Shown here: in pieces, positions 27,469 through 35,862 of the stretch
How the letters are laid out: each line of letters opens with the position of its first letter
How positions within the stretch are numbered: position 1 is the first letter of the stretch
From: an uncultured Desulfuromusa sp.
GTDB lineage: Bacteria; Desulfobacterota; Desulfuromonadia; Desulfuromonadales; Geopsychrobacteraceae
DNA: 64,000 bases
NCBI RefSeq assembly: GCF_963675815.1
Contig: NZ_OY776574.1
Span: 428,001 to 492,000 of the forward strand
Reading direction: 5' to 3'
Program-made: the position numbers and the translations under genes
The notes under the pieces: generated by a model
Told to the model about the DNA's origin: nothing
The model's database searches: none
What the model saw: only the letters and a program-made list of their open reading frames with translations

Positions 27469-28223
27469 TTTTTCTTCTTTCTACCGCTCAGAATAAGAAA
27501 GAGCAAAAAGCTGCCGAGAGTTAACAGGATAACAGTGCCACTGACGCGCATGAGATTAAAAACATAGCGGCGACCTTCCGGGTCATAGCTGAAACAGAAC
27601 TGCAGGGCCTGACGAATCGGCTTACCGATTCGACCTTCACTTGCTTCAAATAATGCCATCGACAAATCGATTGCAGAAAAGCGCTGGCCCGGTAAATAGC
27701 GAACGATGGTTCCGTCTTCCGTCACCACAAAAGCTGTAATCGGGTGGAGAAACTCATCACCCTCTTTTTTAAAAAAGTAACCTGCAGCATCAGTCAATTG
27801 AAGAATATTTTCTTGCGTCCCCGTAACGAAGCGCCAAGCTTGCCTGGGGTAAGGAACCTGCATCGCAGTGAGAAATGTCTGTTTGCTGTGAGCCGCCATT
27901 GCTGATGTTTCTAAAGGATCAAAACTGAATGTGACGACATTATAGTCCTCACCCGGCTTCATTTTTATCTCCGGCAAAACAGCGGAAAGTCTTCCCAACA
28001 GCATGTTACAGACATTGCGACAATCATAAAATACCGGGACAATCAAAGTGGGACGATCCACCAGTTGATCCAGGGTGACAACGGCACCTGTCGAATCGAT
28101 GAAATCCAGCTGCAAAGGAATTTTTTCCCCAAGGCGCTCAACCAACTCAACTCGCCCCTCAGTTGCAAATACTGGATTTGCCATAAAAACAAACAGAAGT
28201 ATCATCAGAAATTTAAGCTGCAA
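27465..28223 (-). CDS. SCO1/SenC-like copper chaperone with C-terminal membrane anchor
   Basis: A 252-residue exported thioredoxin-fold protein. The signal peptide is LKFLMILLFVFMANPVFA, the copper-binding CRNVC motif is at about residue 75, the ligand His is in FLHPITAFVV, and a helix close to the C terminus (about 228-248) ends in basic residues. SCO proteins deliver copper to CuA of subunit II. The TTG at 28223 is chosen because GGGGGA precedes it; the longer frame from TTG 28259 lacks a ribosome site. It starts the operon sco-coxA-coxC-subunit IV-coxB-ctaB. Confidence 0.88.
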   Translation of the reverse strand: MQLKFLMILLFVFMANPVFATEGRVELVERLGEKIPLQLDFIDSTGAVVTLDQLVDRPTLIVPVFYDCRNVCNMLLGRLSAVLPEIKMKPGEDYNVVTFSFDPLETSAMAAHSKQTFLTAMQVPYPRQAWRFVTGTQENILQLTDAAGYFFKKEGDEFLHPITAFVVTEDGTIVRYLPGQRFSAIDLSMALFEASEGRIGKPIRQALQFCFSYDPEGRRYVFNLMRVSGTVILLTLGSFLLFLILSGRKKKK

Positions 28224-28387
28224 AACATTTCCCCCGAGAATCCATGCTGTGTTTTTCAAACTCTACCACTCTAAATAATAAAACAAAGCCTACCAAAACG
28301 ATCAACTTTAGAAAAGAACTTTTATCAAAAAACCGGCCCATGCTGTCACCGACGATGCGTCAATCATAAAACAATAAAATAACAACA

Positions 28388-28422
28388 GCAACATTGTTGC
28401 ATCATTGCTGGCATGTTATAAA
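28388..28422 (+). promoter_or_regulatory. Promoter with overlapping palindrome upstream of the NosL operon
   Basis: TTGTTG (28394-28399), 17 bases, TATAAA (28417-28422) faces the NosL gene. The palindrome GCAACA-T-TGTTGC (28388-28400) overlaps the -35 box and could be an operator. The remaining intergenic DNA between the divergent SCO and NosL genes is A+T rich with no other obvious signal. Confidence 0.45.
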
Positions 28423-28488
28423 TTTTATACAAATAAGCTTGCATTTAAATCTTTCGCCAATAAACCATGACGCAACAAAGAGGTATCC

Positions 28489-29001
28489 ATGAAAAAATTA
28501 TCCGTTTTTTTACTTCTTGCCGTATTCAGTATGGTCACATCTCTTACCCAAGCAGGTCAACATCAGGATCAAACGTCTCACCCTTCTTGCAGTTATTGCG
28601 GAATGGATCGTGTCAAATTTGGTCATAGTCGAATGTTGGTGGAATATGAGGATGGTGGAGAGGTCGGCACCTGTAGTATTCACTGCATGGCTCTTGAATT
28701 CGCCAATGCAATTGATCGCGTACCAAGGCATCTCTTTGTAGCAGACTACCGGACCGGAGAACTGGTCACCGCTGAAAAAGCCATCTGGGTTCTGGGTGGC
28801 GACAAACAGGGAGTCATGACCTCCAGAGCCAAATGGGCCTTTGCGCAACAGTCTGATGCTGATGCCTTTATTGCCGGTCATGGCGGAACCATAGCCGATT
28901 TTGACCAGGCGATGAAAGCCAGCTACGAAGACATGTACCAGGATACCCAGCGCATTCGGAAAATGAGGGCCATGAAAAAAATGAAAATGAAAATGAAATA
29001 A
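28489..29001 (+). CDS. NosL-family copper-binding protein (first copy)
   Basis: A 170-residue exported protein with a signal peptide (MKKLSVFLLLAVFSMVTSLTQA). NosL features: CSYCGMDRVKFGH near residue 34, then GTCSIHCMALEF near 62. NosL binds Cu(I) and supplies copper for nitrous oxide reductase in denitrifiers. There is no lipobox Cys. The C terminus is unusual: MRAMKKMKMKMK alternates Met and Lys and could bind copper. First gene of a plus-strand operon. An AGAGG ribosome site lies before ATG 28489. Confidence 0.83.
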   Translation: MKKLSVFLLLAVFSMVTSLTQAGQHQDQTSHPSCSYCGMDRVKFGHSRMLVEYEDGGEVGTCSIHCMALEFANAIDRVPRHLFVADYRTGELVTAEKAIWVLGGDKQGVMTSRAKWAFAQQSDADAFIAGHGGTIADFDQAMKASYEDMYQDTQRIRKMRAMKKMKMKMK

Positions 29002-29006
29002 CGCCG

Positions 29007-29483
29007 ATGAAAAGACTCCTTGGAAAAATCGTCATTGTTGCCTGTTTTGTCGGGTTGTTCTCCGGCACAGCCTTCTCGGTTGAACCAAGAATGCCGGACA
29101 AAAAAGACCGCTGTCCTGTCTGCGGAATGTTTGTCGCACCTTATCCTGACTGGATTGCCACGATTGTCTTGAAAGATGATCGCCAGATTTTTTTTGACGG
29201 GTGTAAGGACCTGTTTCGTTACTATTTCGCCCTCCCGGAAGGAGAAGAGAAAGGAACCAGAGGTGAGATTGCAGAAATCTATGTGACCGAGTATTACACG
29301 ACCCGTTTAATACCGGCGGACGAGGTGTTTTTTATCCTAGGCAGTGATGTTTACGGACCGATGGGGAAAGAGTTGATCCCGGTAGCGGGAAAAACAACAG
29401 CCGAAACATTCATGCGTGATCACTCCGGATCGTTGGTTCTGACTTTTGAACAGGTCACTCCCGACCTGTTACCGGTCAACTGA
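29007..29483 (+). CDS. NosL-family copper-binding protein (second copy)
   Basis: A 158-residue exported protein with signal peptide (about 1-25). CPVCGMFVAPYPDW near residue 32 and FFDGCKDLFRYYF near 64 are NosL-like, and YYTTRLIPADEVFFILGSDVYGPMG is typical of the family. It differs from the first copy and lacks the Met-Lys tail. It follows the first copy by five bases. Two NosL proteins side by side suggest relay of metal, an inference. Confidence 0.84.
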   Translation: MKRLLGKIVIVACFVGLFSGTAFSVEPRMPDKKDRCPVCGMFVAPYPDWIATIVLKDDRQIFFDGCKDLFRYYFALPEGEEKGTRGEIAEIYVTEYYTTRLIPADEVFFILGSDVYGPMGKELIPVAGKTTAETFMRDHSGSLVLTFEQVTPDLLPVN

Positions 29484-29800
29484 TGACGCGCGGAGTTGCA
29501 TATCTCATCTTTATTTTCCTTTTATCAGCGACAATCCTCAGCTTGTTGATAGCGAGTTCTACCCACCCCATTGATGTGTCGGAAAAACAACAGTTGGTCA
29601 ACCTTCTTGGGATCACAGACCTCTCACTCAGCAGTGAGGCACGTTACACCCGACACCCGACTCAGGCAGATGTATTTGCAGCATTCCAGGATTTTCCGGG
29701 AGCTTTTGAACATTTTCCGACAGGGTCAATGATTCCCCCAAATCCCATTGGGTTTTCCAGCCGGATACATATTCAACCCTTCGTGGAGAAACAGAACTGA
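29483..29800 (+). CDS. Small membrane-anchored protein of unknown function
   Basis: A 105-residue protein with one N-terminal helix (about 5-26) and a short polar outer part with no Cys. I recognise no family. Its ATG overlaps the second NosL stop as TGATG, and its own stop overlaps the permease start the same way, so it is a real, translationally coupled member of the operon. Confidence 0.7.
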   Translation: MTRGVAYLIFIFLLSATILSLLIASSTHPIDVSEKQQLVNLLGITDLSLSSEARYTRHPTQADVFAAFQDFPGAFEHFPTGSMIPPNPIGFSSRIHIQPFVEKQN

Positions 29801-30957
29801 TGCGCCGGCAATTAAAAATACTCGAATACACCCTTTCCAGCCTGATTCGCCGGAAAGCTAAAAACTTTGCTCTCATTGTTGTCTATGCTTTTACAATAGC
29901 AACATTAGGATCAGTTTTATTTTTAACCCATGCTTTGAAAAAGGAAGCCACAGGAAGCCTGACGGAGGCCCCTGCACTGACAGTTCAACGAATTTCTGCC
30001 GGCCGTCACGATTTAATTCCAATAACCTACGCAGAGACAATCAAAAACCTCCCAGGGGTAAAATCAGTAGCACCAAGGGTTTGGGGCTATTACTATGATT
30101 CACTGATCAAAGCAAATCTGACTTTGATCGGAATCGGCACCCCTCAGGAAAAATTAACTTTATTGGATGGAGAACTACCCAAGGCCCCCCAGGAATGTGC
30201 GATTGGAAAGGGGGTTGCTGATGCCTTTGGACCCGCCATTGGCGATAATCTGGTTCTTGAAAACAGCGAACAAGAAAGCACAACCTTTAGAATCACAGGA
30301 ATCTTTCAAGCAGAGTCCAATCTGTTAACCAATGATCTGGTGATATTACAGGAAACAGCCTTGAGAGATTTTTTCTCAATGGATCAGAAAATGGCGACAG
30401 ATCTGGTTGTCGAGATCTACAATCCGCGTGAAATCAAAACTTTGGCAAAAAAAATCAAATACCTGCTTCCGGACACCCGACCAATCAGCCGCGATGAGAT
30501 TCTCCATACATACGACATGCTATTCAACTGGCGTAGCGGAATGATGCTTGCCGTAGCCATTGCCGCCCTGATCTCTTTCTGCATTCTGGCCTGGGACAAA
30601 GCAACTGGAGTCAGTGCCGCAGAGAAGCAGGAAATCGGCATCCTGAAAGCACTTGGCTGGGAGACTGCTGATGTTCTCACTGCCAAGTTCTGGGAAGGAC
30701 TCGTCGTGTCCCTAACATCTTTCCTTTTGGGATTTCTTGCTGCATGGATTCATGTCTTTGTTTTCGGCGCACCGGCACTGGTCCCTCTACTGAAAGGGTG
30801 GTCTGTCCTTTTTCCGAAATTCCAGCTCACCCCCGCTATCGATTTTTATCAATTATTTGTTCTCGCGTTCCTGACAATCGTTCCTTATCTTATCTGTACG
30901 ATCATTCCAGCCTGGAAAACTGCTGTGACCGATCCTGAACATATAATGAGAGGCTAA
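29800..30957 (+). CDS. ABC transporter permease, MacB/FtsX type
   Basis: A 385-residue permease. One N-terminal helix (about 22-46), a periplasmic domain of about 210 residues (MacB_PCD-like), then three helices in the last 130 residues carrying the FtsX pattern (QEIGILKALGWETADVLTAKFWEG). Such permeases do not move small solutes across the membrane; they transmit ATP-driven motion to the periplasm or extract lipoproteins. The ATPase gene follows by three bases. Confidence 0.9.
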   Translation: MRRQLKILEYTLSSLIRRKAKNFALIVVYAFTIATLGSVLFLTHALKKEATGSLTEAPALTVQRISAGRHDLIPITYAETIKNLPGVKSVAPRVWGYYYDSLIKANLTLIGIGTPQEKLTLLDGELPKAPQECAIGKGVADAFGPAIGDNLVLENSEQESTTFRITGIFQAESNLLTNDLVILQETALRDFFSMDQKMATDLVVEIYNPREIKTLAKKIKYLLPDTRPISRDEILHTYDMLFNWRSGMMLAVAIAALISFCILAWDKATGVSAAEKQEIGILKALGWETADVLTAKFWEGLVVSLTSFLLGFLAAWIHVFVFGAPALVPLLKGWSVLFPKFQLTPAIDFYQLFVLAFLTIVPYLICTIIPAWKTAVTDPEHIMRG

Positions 30958-30960
30958 CCT

Positions 30961-31653
30961 ATGTCACCGCTATTGGCTGTCGAAAGCCTGAACAAAATAT
31001 ATCATCGCCATCAACCGGACGAAGTCGTTGCGATACAGGACATCTCTTTGCAAATTACCCCCGGTGAAGTTGTTGCTCTGACGGGTCCCAGTGGCTCAGG
31101 AAAAACCACTTTACTCAGTTTGCTCGGTTGCATGTCCAAACCGACAGCGGGAAGCATCCAATTGCAAAAACGAATGGTGTCCAAACTCCCGGAACGTTTT
31201 CTAGCGCAAATCAGACGTGAAACATTTGGCTTCGTCTTCCAACAATACAATCTGTTACGCGACGTCAATGTGCTGGAAAATGTCATGTTACCGCTCTACC
31301 CTTCGCATCTTTCCTTCAAGGCAATGAGAGAATCAGCGGCATCAGTTCTGGAACGGTTTGAACTGGAAAAAATGATGAAGAAAAAAGTCAAACAACTCTC
31401 CGGTGGGGAGCAGCAACGGGTCGCAATTGCCCGGGCATTAGTCGCAAACCCGGACATTATTATTGCTGATGAACCCACAGCTCACCTTGACAGTGATTTA
31501 GCAAAAACACTTCTGGAAATCTTTGCCAACCTTAATACCGATGGGAAAACCATCATCATTGCAACCCACGACCCTGCGGTTTTCCAGTCCCCACTGATCC
31601 AGCGGCGCATCAACCTGCGAGATGGACAAATGACCAAGGACGACAACAGGTGA
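30961..31653 (+). CDS. ABC transporter ATP-binding protein, MacB/LolD type
   Basis: A 230-residue ATPase: Walker A GPSGSGKTT (about 43-51), Q-loop VFQQYNLL, signature LSGGEQQRVAIARAL, Walker B IIIADEPTAHLD and switch His (ATHDP). It is the partner of the permease just upstream. The pair belongs to the MacB/LolCD group. Its stop overlaps the next start (GTGA). Confidence 0.93.
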   Translation: MSPLLAVESLNKIYHRHQPDEVVAIQDISLQITPGEVVALTGPSGSGKTTLLSLLGCMSKPTAGSIQLQKRMVSKLPERFLAQIRRETFGFVFQQYNLLRDVNVLENVMLPLYPSHLSFKAMRESAASVLERFELEKMMKKKVKQLSGGEQQRVAIARALVANPDIIIADEPTAHLDSDLAKTLLEIFANLNTDGKTIIIATHDPAVFQSPLIQRRINLRDGQMTKDDNR

Positions 31654-32657
31654 TTCTGCATCCGGGGATTCTGGCCCTTCTCAGTGGTTCATTGATGACC
31701 CTGCTGATGATGTTGATTGCCAGTTGGCTGGGGATAAAAATCCTTTTAAATTGGGATGCCGACAGCAGCTCTGAAGTCCAAACCATCCTCGAACGAAAAA
31801 CCTGGCTCATCTCCAGCCTCCTCAACTATGCCCTTGGATTCCAGATTTTTTCAGCATTATTATTCATTGCCACCGCTGAAGATATCCATAAACTGTTTGT
31901 CGGAGCAATGTGTGCAACCGGGTCATTGAATGCGAACCTGGTGGGATGGCTGGTCCTTCTCATCAAGGGATTTCTTCTGTTTACAGCAGCATTCTGGGTC
32001 GTGTTGAATCGCCTGGATCAGCGAACCGAGGATTGCCCGCTGGTACGACCGAAATATTTTTCCCTGTTATTAATAACCCCCCTGGTGGCGCTGGATCTCT
32101 ACCTGCAGTGGCGTTATTTCAGTGGATTACAGCCAGAGGTAATTACCTCCTGTTGCGGTTCATTGTTCAGCTCTGAAGGAGAAAGTGTGGTCAGCGATCT
32201 GGCAGGAATGCCGGCAAAACAAGCCATGCTGATGTTTTTCTTGATCACAGGTGTTCATCTGATTGTGTTATGCGCCTGCATCCGATTCAAGGCCGTCATT
32301 CTGAGACACCTGCTGTTTATCACATCCGTTCTCATGTTCTTTGTTTCTTTGGCTGCAATTATCTCGTTCATCTCTCTCTATATCTACCAGATGCCAAGTC
32401 ACCACTGCCCCTTTGATATGCTCCAGGCAAATTATGGCTATGTCGGCTACCCCATTTATATCGGCCTGTTTATAGCCACCCTGTATGGAATGCTCCCGGG
32501 GATTTGCCGGCCATTGGGGAAACATAAAAGCATCCGGAGAGAACTTGATATCATTGAAAAACGCTGGTTATGGCTTGCGCTGCTCGGGGTGCTGACGTTC
32601 CTTTCGATCAGCTGTTGGCAGATGCTCTTCGGTTCTTTCAAACTGCTGGGATATTAA
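31650..32657 (+). CDS. Eight-helix membrane protein with Cys motifs, unknown family
   Basis: A 335-residue integral membrane protein with about eight helices (8-33, 53-74, 97-119, 136-153, 190-213, 218-246, 268-290, 308-328). Between helices lie GAMCATGS (near 87), TSCCGSLFS (near 167) and SHHCPFDML (near 253), the sort of Cys and His groups that bind metal or heme. I do not recognise the family. It begins at GTG 31650, overlapping the ATPase stop, so it is the last gene of the NosL operon. Confidence 0.78.
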   Translation: MILHPGILALLSGSLMTLLMMLIASWLGIKILLNWDADSSSEVQTILERKTWLISSLLNYALGFQIFSALLFIATAEDIHKLFVGAMCATGSLNANLVGWLVLLIKGFLLFTAAFWVVLNRLDQRTEDCPLVRPKYFSLLLITPLVALDLYLQWRYFSGLQPEVITSCCGSLFSSEGESVVSDLAGMPAKQAMLMFFLITGVHLIVLCACIRFKAVILRHLLFITSVLMFFVSLAAIISFISLYIYQMPSHHCPFDMLQANYGYVGYPIYIGLFIATLYGMLPGICRPLGKHKSIRRELDIIEKRWLWLALLGVLTFLSISCWQMLFGSFKLLGY

Positions 32658-32701
32658 GAGTCAGTCCAGTGAGTTAGGATATGATGCCGAAGCATTTTCA
32701 G

Positions 32702-32723
32702 GTACGGAACGTACGTTTTTTTT
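32702..32723 (+). terminator. Probable terminator of the NosL operon
   Basis: A short stem GTACG-GAA-CGTAC (32702-32714) is followed by G and eight T residues (32716-32723), 45 bases after the last gene. The stem is only 5 bp but the U-run is strong. Confidence 0.5.
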
Positions 32724-32761
32724 GCGGATAAAGGAGCCAAAGAGTTTGGGATAAGACGTGT

Positions 32762-33046
32762 CTACAACTCATTCATGGGCCTGACAATCAAGTTATCAGA
32801 AGGAGTCAAAATAACCTCATAAACAAGATCATAGTTACAAACCACCTCGTAAGAAAACTGTTTCTGCTTTTCCCTGAGGAGCTGGACACGGTAGCATGAG
32901 CGGCAGATATACTGATTCTCCCTGATGATTTTTGCAAAGTTGGACAATATCTCCCTATCTGTTATGCAATCTTGACTGAATGCGAACGGTGCGGAAAGAA
33001 AGAGGCCGATAACAGTTAAACCAAAAACAGTAAGCCGATGGTACAT
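32762..33046 (-). CDS. Small secreted protein with CxxC motif, unknown
   Basis: A 94-residue protein with a signal peptide (about 1-24, ending AFSQD). The mature part has four Cys, including YICRSCYRVQ. No family is recognised. It follows the receiver protein by 17 bases on the same strand, so the two are probably cotranscribed. The Cys could form disulfides or bind metal. Confidence 0.62.
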   Translation of the reverse strand: MYHRLTVFGLTVIGLFLSAPFAFSQDCITDREILSNFAKIIRENQYICRSCYRVQLLREKQKQFSYEVVCNYDLVYEVILTPSDNLIVRPMNEL

Positions 33047-33063
33047 ACCCTCTCCAGAACAGA

Positions 33064-33459
33064 TCAGAACTCCTGATCTAAAATGCCGTCAATCCAGTGA
33101 TCGATAAGATGAAGTGACGTTGGTTTTTTAAACATTTTGTAGCCCATACTGACGGCTTTTTTTTGCTCTTCCCAAGAAATGTCGCCGGAGATCAAAGCTT
33201 TATGTCCGGTGGGAATTTTACACCCCTTTTGTTCCTGATATAAAAAAAACTCCAGGCCCGTCATCTCAGGCATTTGGTTATCTGACAAAACAAGATCATA
33301 GCAGGGAGCATTCATAGGGCAAGTTTCTAAATTTTGTTCGATTACAGGGCAGGTGGGATTTTCAAATGATAAAACATGGAAGCCTTTGTCCATCAGATAT
33401 TCAATAAAAATATCAAGGCAATAGACATCGTCGTCAAGAACCAGAACTCTTGTCTCCAT
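33064..33459 (-). CDS. Single-domain response regulator with cysteine-rich insertion
   Basis: A 131-residue receiver. The acidic pocket is LDDD (9-11), the phospho-acceptor is Asp60 (VLSDNQMPEMTG), and Lys appears in KKPTS. Between strands 2 and 3 sits an insertion with Cys37, Cys47 and Cys53 (TCP...TCP...PC), not usual for receivers. With no output domain it probably acts by protein contact. The start at ATG 33459 follows GAGGG; the longer frame to 33525 lacks a ribosome site. No kinase is adjacent. Confidence 0.85.
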   Translation of the reverse strand: METRVLVLDDDVYCLDIFIEYLMDKGFHVLSFENPTCPVIEQNLETCPMNAPCYDLVLSDNQMPEMTGLEFFLYQEQKGCKIPTGHKALISGDISWEEQKKAVSMGYKMFKKPTSLHLIDHWIDGILDQEF

Positions 33460-33596
33460 CTTTTTCCCTCGGGAAAATACATCCAGTCTTAATGAATGTA
33501 TCATACTAACCTTGTAATCTGACAAAAACCTGAATAATGATGATAAGGGGGGAGATTCTTTATAACTTCAGCAAGTTTATTTTAAAATCACCCATA

Positions 33597-34772
33597 TTAG
33601 CAACTCAAAGACGTCTCTCTCCCCTGCTCGGGGTATCGGGGAATCAATAAAGAAAGGGAAAAAGAGATCAAAGCCATCAACGCACCGATATAGAACACCA
33701 AAGATGGGGAAGTGAGCCAGATAAGTCCGAAAACAACCGGGAGGCAGACAGCGGCAATATGGTTGATGGTAAAACTCACTCCGGCAGTTGAAGCAATATC
33801 TTCAGGCGCTGCAATCTTTTGAAAATAAGTTTTCAGACTGATAGCCAGAGCAAAAAACAGATGATCGAGAATATAGAGAGCGGCACCGACCCAGGCGACT
33901 TCAACCCAAGCATAACCTACAAAAACGAGGAACAGACCGACATATTCCAGCAGCAAAGCATTCCGCTCGCCATACCGGGCAATCAACCGGCCAATTTTTC
34001 GGGCAAACAACACATTTAACGAGGCATTAACCATAAATAACATGGCTATATTGCTGACAGAGAAACCAAACTTTTCCACCATTAAAAAACCTGCAAAGAC
34101 CATAAAAATCTGTCGCCGAGCCCCTGACATAAAAACCAATGCGTAGTAGAGCCAATAACGACGGCGTAACACCATATGTTTATTCTGAACGCTGTGTTGA
34201 GGGAACTGAGGAAACAAAACCCATGCTGCTGAAGCGATACTGATTGTCAGCCCCCCGAATCCAAGGTAGAGCCAGCGGTAATCAATAGTAAAGAGATGTG
34301 TTCCCAACCAGATCAAAACAAATACAATAATGGCGGAAAAAGAACCAACGGCAATGAGTCGACCAAAAATTTCTGCAGCCCGCCCTTTCTCAATCCATTG
34401 TTGCGCTAAAGATGTCTGCATGGTTTCATAATAATGAAACCCGAGAGACATCAACACTGTCGTCAGAGAAAGGCCAACCACCGATGGAAAGAACCCTGTC
34501 AGAACTGTCCCCAATCCGAGTAACAGCAATGAAATAATCGCCAGATGTTGTTCCCGAAACACTAAAAGCAGAAACACTACCCCAAAAGCAAGAAAACCTG
34601 GAACTTCCCGCAACGATTGCAGCATCCCCATCTCTTTCCCTGTGAATGCAGCCCTCTCGATGGCAAAGTTATTCAATAAAGCCTGCCAGGCAGCAAAGCT
34701 CAAAGGGACCGCAAACGCCATGAGGAAGAGAAGTATTTCAGGACGCTGCCATGATTTTACCGGGGACGACAT
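33597..34772 (-). CDS. Major facilitator superfamily transporter
   Basis: A 391-residue carrier with about twelve helices, a central cytoplasmic loop with basic residues near 190-200 (HMVLRRRYWL), and no recognisable substrate motif. Start is ATG 34772 (TTG 34775 is less likely). It lies 24 bases after a LysR regulator on the same strand, so it may be that regulator's target. Substrate unknown. Confidence 0.85.
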   Translation of the reverse strand: MSSPVKSWQRPEILLFLMAFAVPLSFAAWQALLNNFAIERAAFTGKEMGMLQSLREVPGFLAFGVVFLLLVFREQHLAIISLLLLGLGTVLTGFFPSVVGLSLTTVLMSLGFHYYETMQTSLAQQWIEKGRAAEIFGRLIAVGSFSAIIVFVLIWLGTHLFTIDYRWLYLGFGGLTISIASAAWVLFPQFPQHSVQNKHMVLRRRYWLYYALVFMSGARRQIFMVFAGFLMVEKFGFSVSNIAMLFMVNASLNVLFARKIGRLIARYGERNALLLEYVGLFLVFVGYAWVEVAWVGAALYILDHLFFALAISLKTYFQKIAAPEDIASTAGVSFTINHIAAVCLPVVFGLIWLTSPSLVFYIGALMALISFSLSLLIPRYPEQGRETSLSC

Positions 34773-34796
34773 CAATATGATCCCATAGAGATGGAA

Positions 34797-35720
34797 TCAA
34801 ACATTACAGCAGTGATATAAATTTTTTAATACATCGCTGCCTTTAAGCAATTCAGAAAAGGCAATTGATGCAGGAGAAGCGGTACGTTCACGCAACCTGA
34901 CCAGCCATAATTGGCGTTCGATGGATAAACCTTCAACATCAACCTTGAACAGTTCCCCATGGCGTAAATTATTCTGAACTGAGAGATCAGAGACGAACGC
35001 GCATCCAAACCCGGCTGCAATAGCTCGCCTTACGGCTTCATTGCTGCCAAGCCGGGCAATAACACGAAATGATTCAAGGTCAATTCCCGCCAACAAAAAA
35101 GCTTTTAGCAAAGCCTGATAGGTTCCGGACCCCTCTTCCCTTAAAACAATAACTTCATCTTCCAGCTCCTCTTTGGTGATGGATTGTCGGCCTCTCAATG
35201 GATGGTCAGGGCCGACAATCATCACCAGCTGGTCTTTCAACAATGGCTCATAGGTGTAGATTTCGTCATCAACCCGGCCACCAACTATTCCCAATTCCAA
35301 TTGTCCGGATTTCAACTCATCAAGGACTTCCTTGCTGTCACCAATTTTCATAGTGAGCGAAATCCCGGGATAGTTGCGCTTTAAAACAGGTAAAAAACAG
35401 GGAATCAGATAGTTCGCCGGGATATTACTGGCTCCCAGATTAAGAGTCGCCTTTTCCAGCCCATGTAATCCTGCCATAGATTGCAGCAATACATCCCGTT
35501 CTGCCAACACCCGACGAGCGTGCTGCAGAAACACTTCCCCTCCAGCCGTGAGAAAAATCCCCTTATTGGTGCGATCCAGCAGTCTGGTACTGGTTTCCCG
35601 CTCCAAAGCAGCAATGTGCTGGCTAACTGTAGACTGTGTCAAAGCGATCAGTTCAGCACCCCGAGAGAAACTTCTCGTTTCTGCAACCGCAATAAATAAT
35701 TCAAGTTGGCGTAATGTCAT
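34797..35720 (-). CDS. LysR-family transcriptional regulator
   Basis: A 307-residue regulator: winged helix-turn-helix at about 1-60 (FIAVAETRSFSRGAELIALTQSTVSQHIAALE) and a periplasmic-binding-like effector domain (about 90-295). The effector half resembles CysB/CysL-like regulators and the group often found with selenium or sulfur genes, but the inducer is not known. ATG 35720 follows GGAGAG at suitable spacing; the frame can extend to 35753. It precedes the MFS gene. Confidence 0.88.
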   Translation of the reverse strand: MTLRQLELFIAVAETRSFSRGAELIALTQSTVSQHIAALERETSTRLLDRTNKGIFLTAGGEVFLQHARRVLAERDVLLQSMAGLHGLEKATLNLGASNIPANYLIPCFLPVLKRNYPGISLTMKIGDSKEVLDELKSGQLELGIVGGRVDDEIYTYEPLLKDQLVMIVGPDHPLRGRQSITKEELEDEVIVLREEGSGTYQALLKAFLLAGIDLESFRVIARLGSNEAVRRAIAAGFGCAFVSDLSVQNNLRHGELFKVDVEGLSIERQLWLVRLRERTASPASIAFSELLKGSDVLKNLYHCCNV

Positions 35721-35862
35721 CGAACTCTCCATTGATTTATTAAATGATGGCAATTGTTTATATGAAAATTATCGACTTGACTGGCAGAAGTCAATCCCCT
35801 ATTCCCAGCCTCAAGATAACCAAAAACATCCAGCTTCTTGCCGGAGCTTCTCAAACACAGCC

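Noticed and set aside
28489..32657. Denitrification (nitrous oxide reduction) locus
   Set aside because: NosL alone is not enough. No nosZ, nosD or nosR is present, and the ABC pair is MacB-like, not NosFY.
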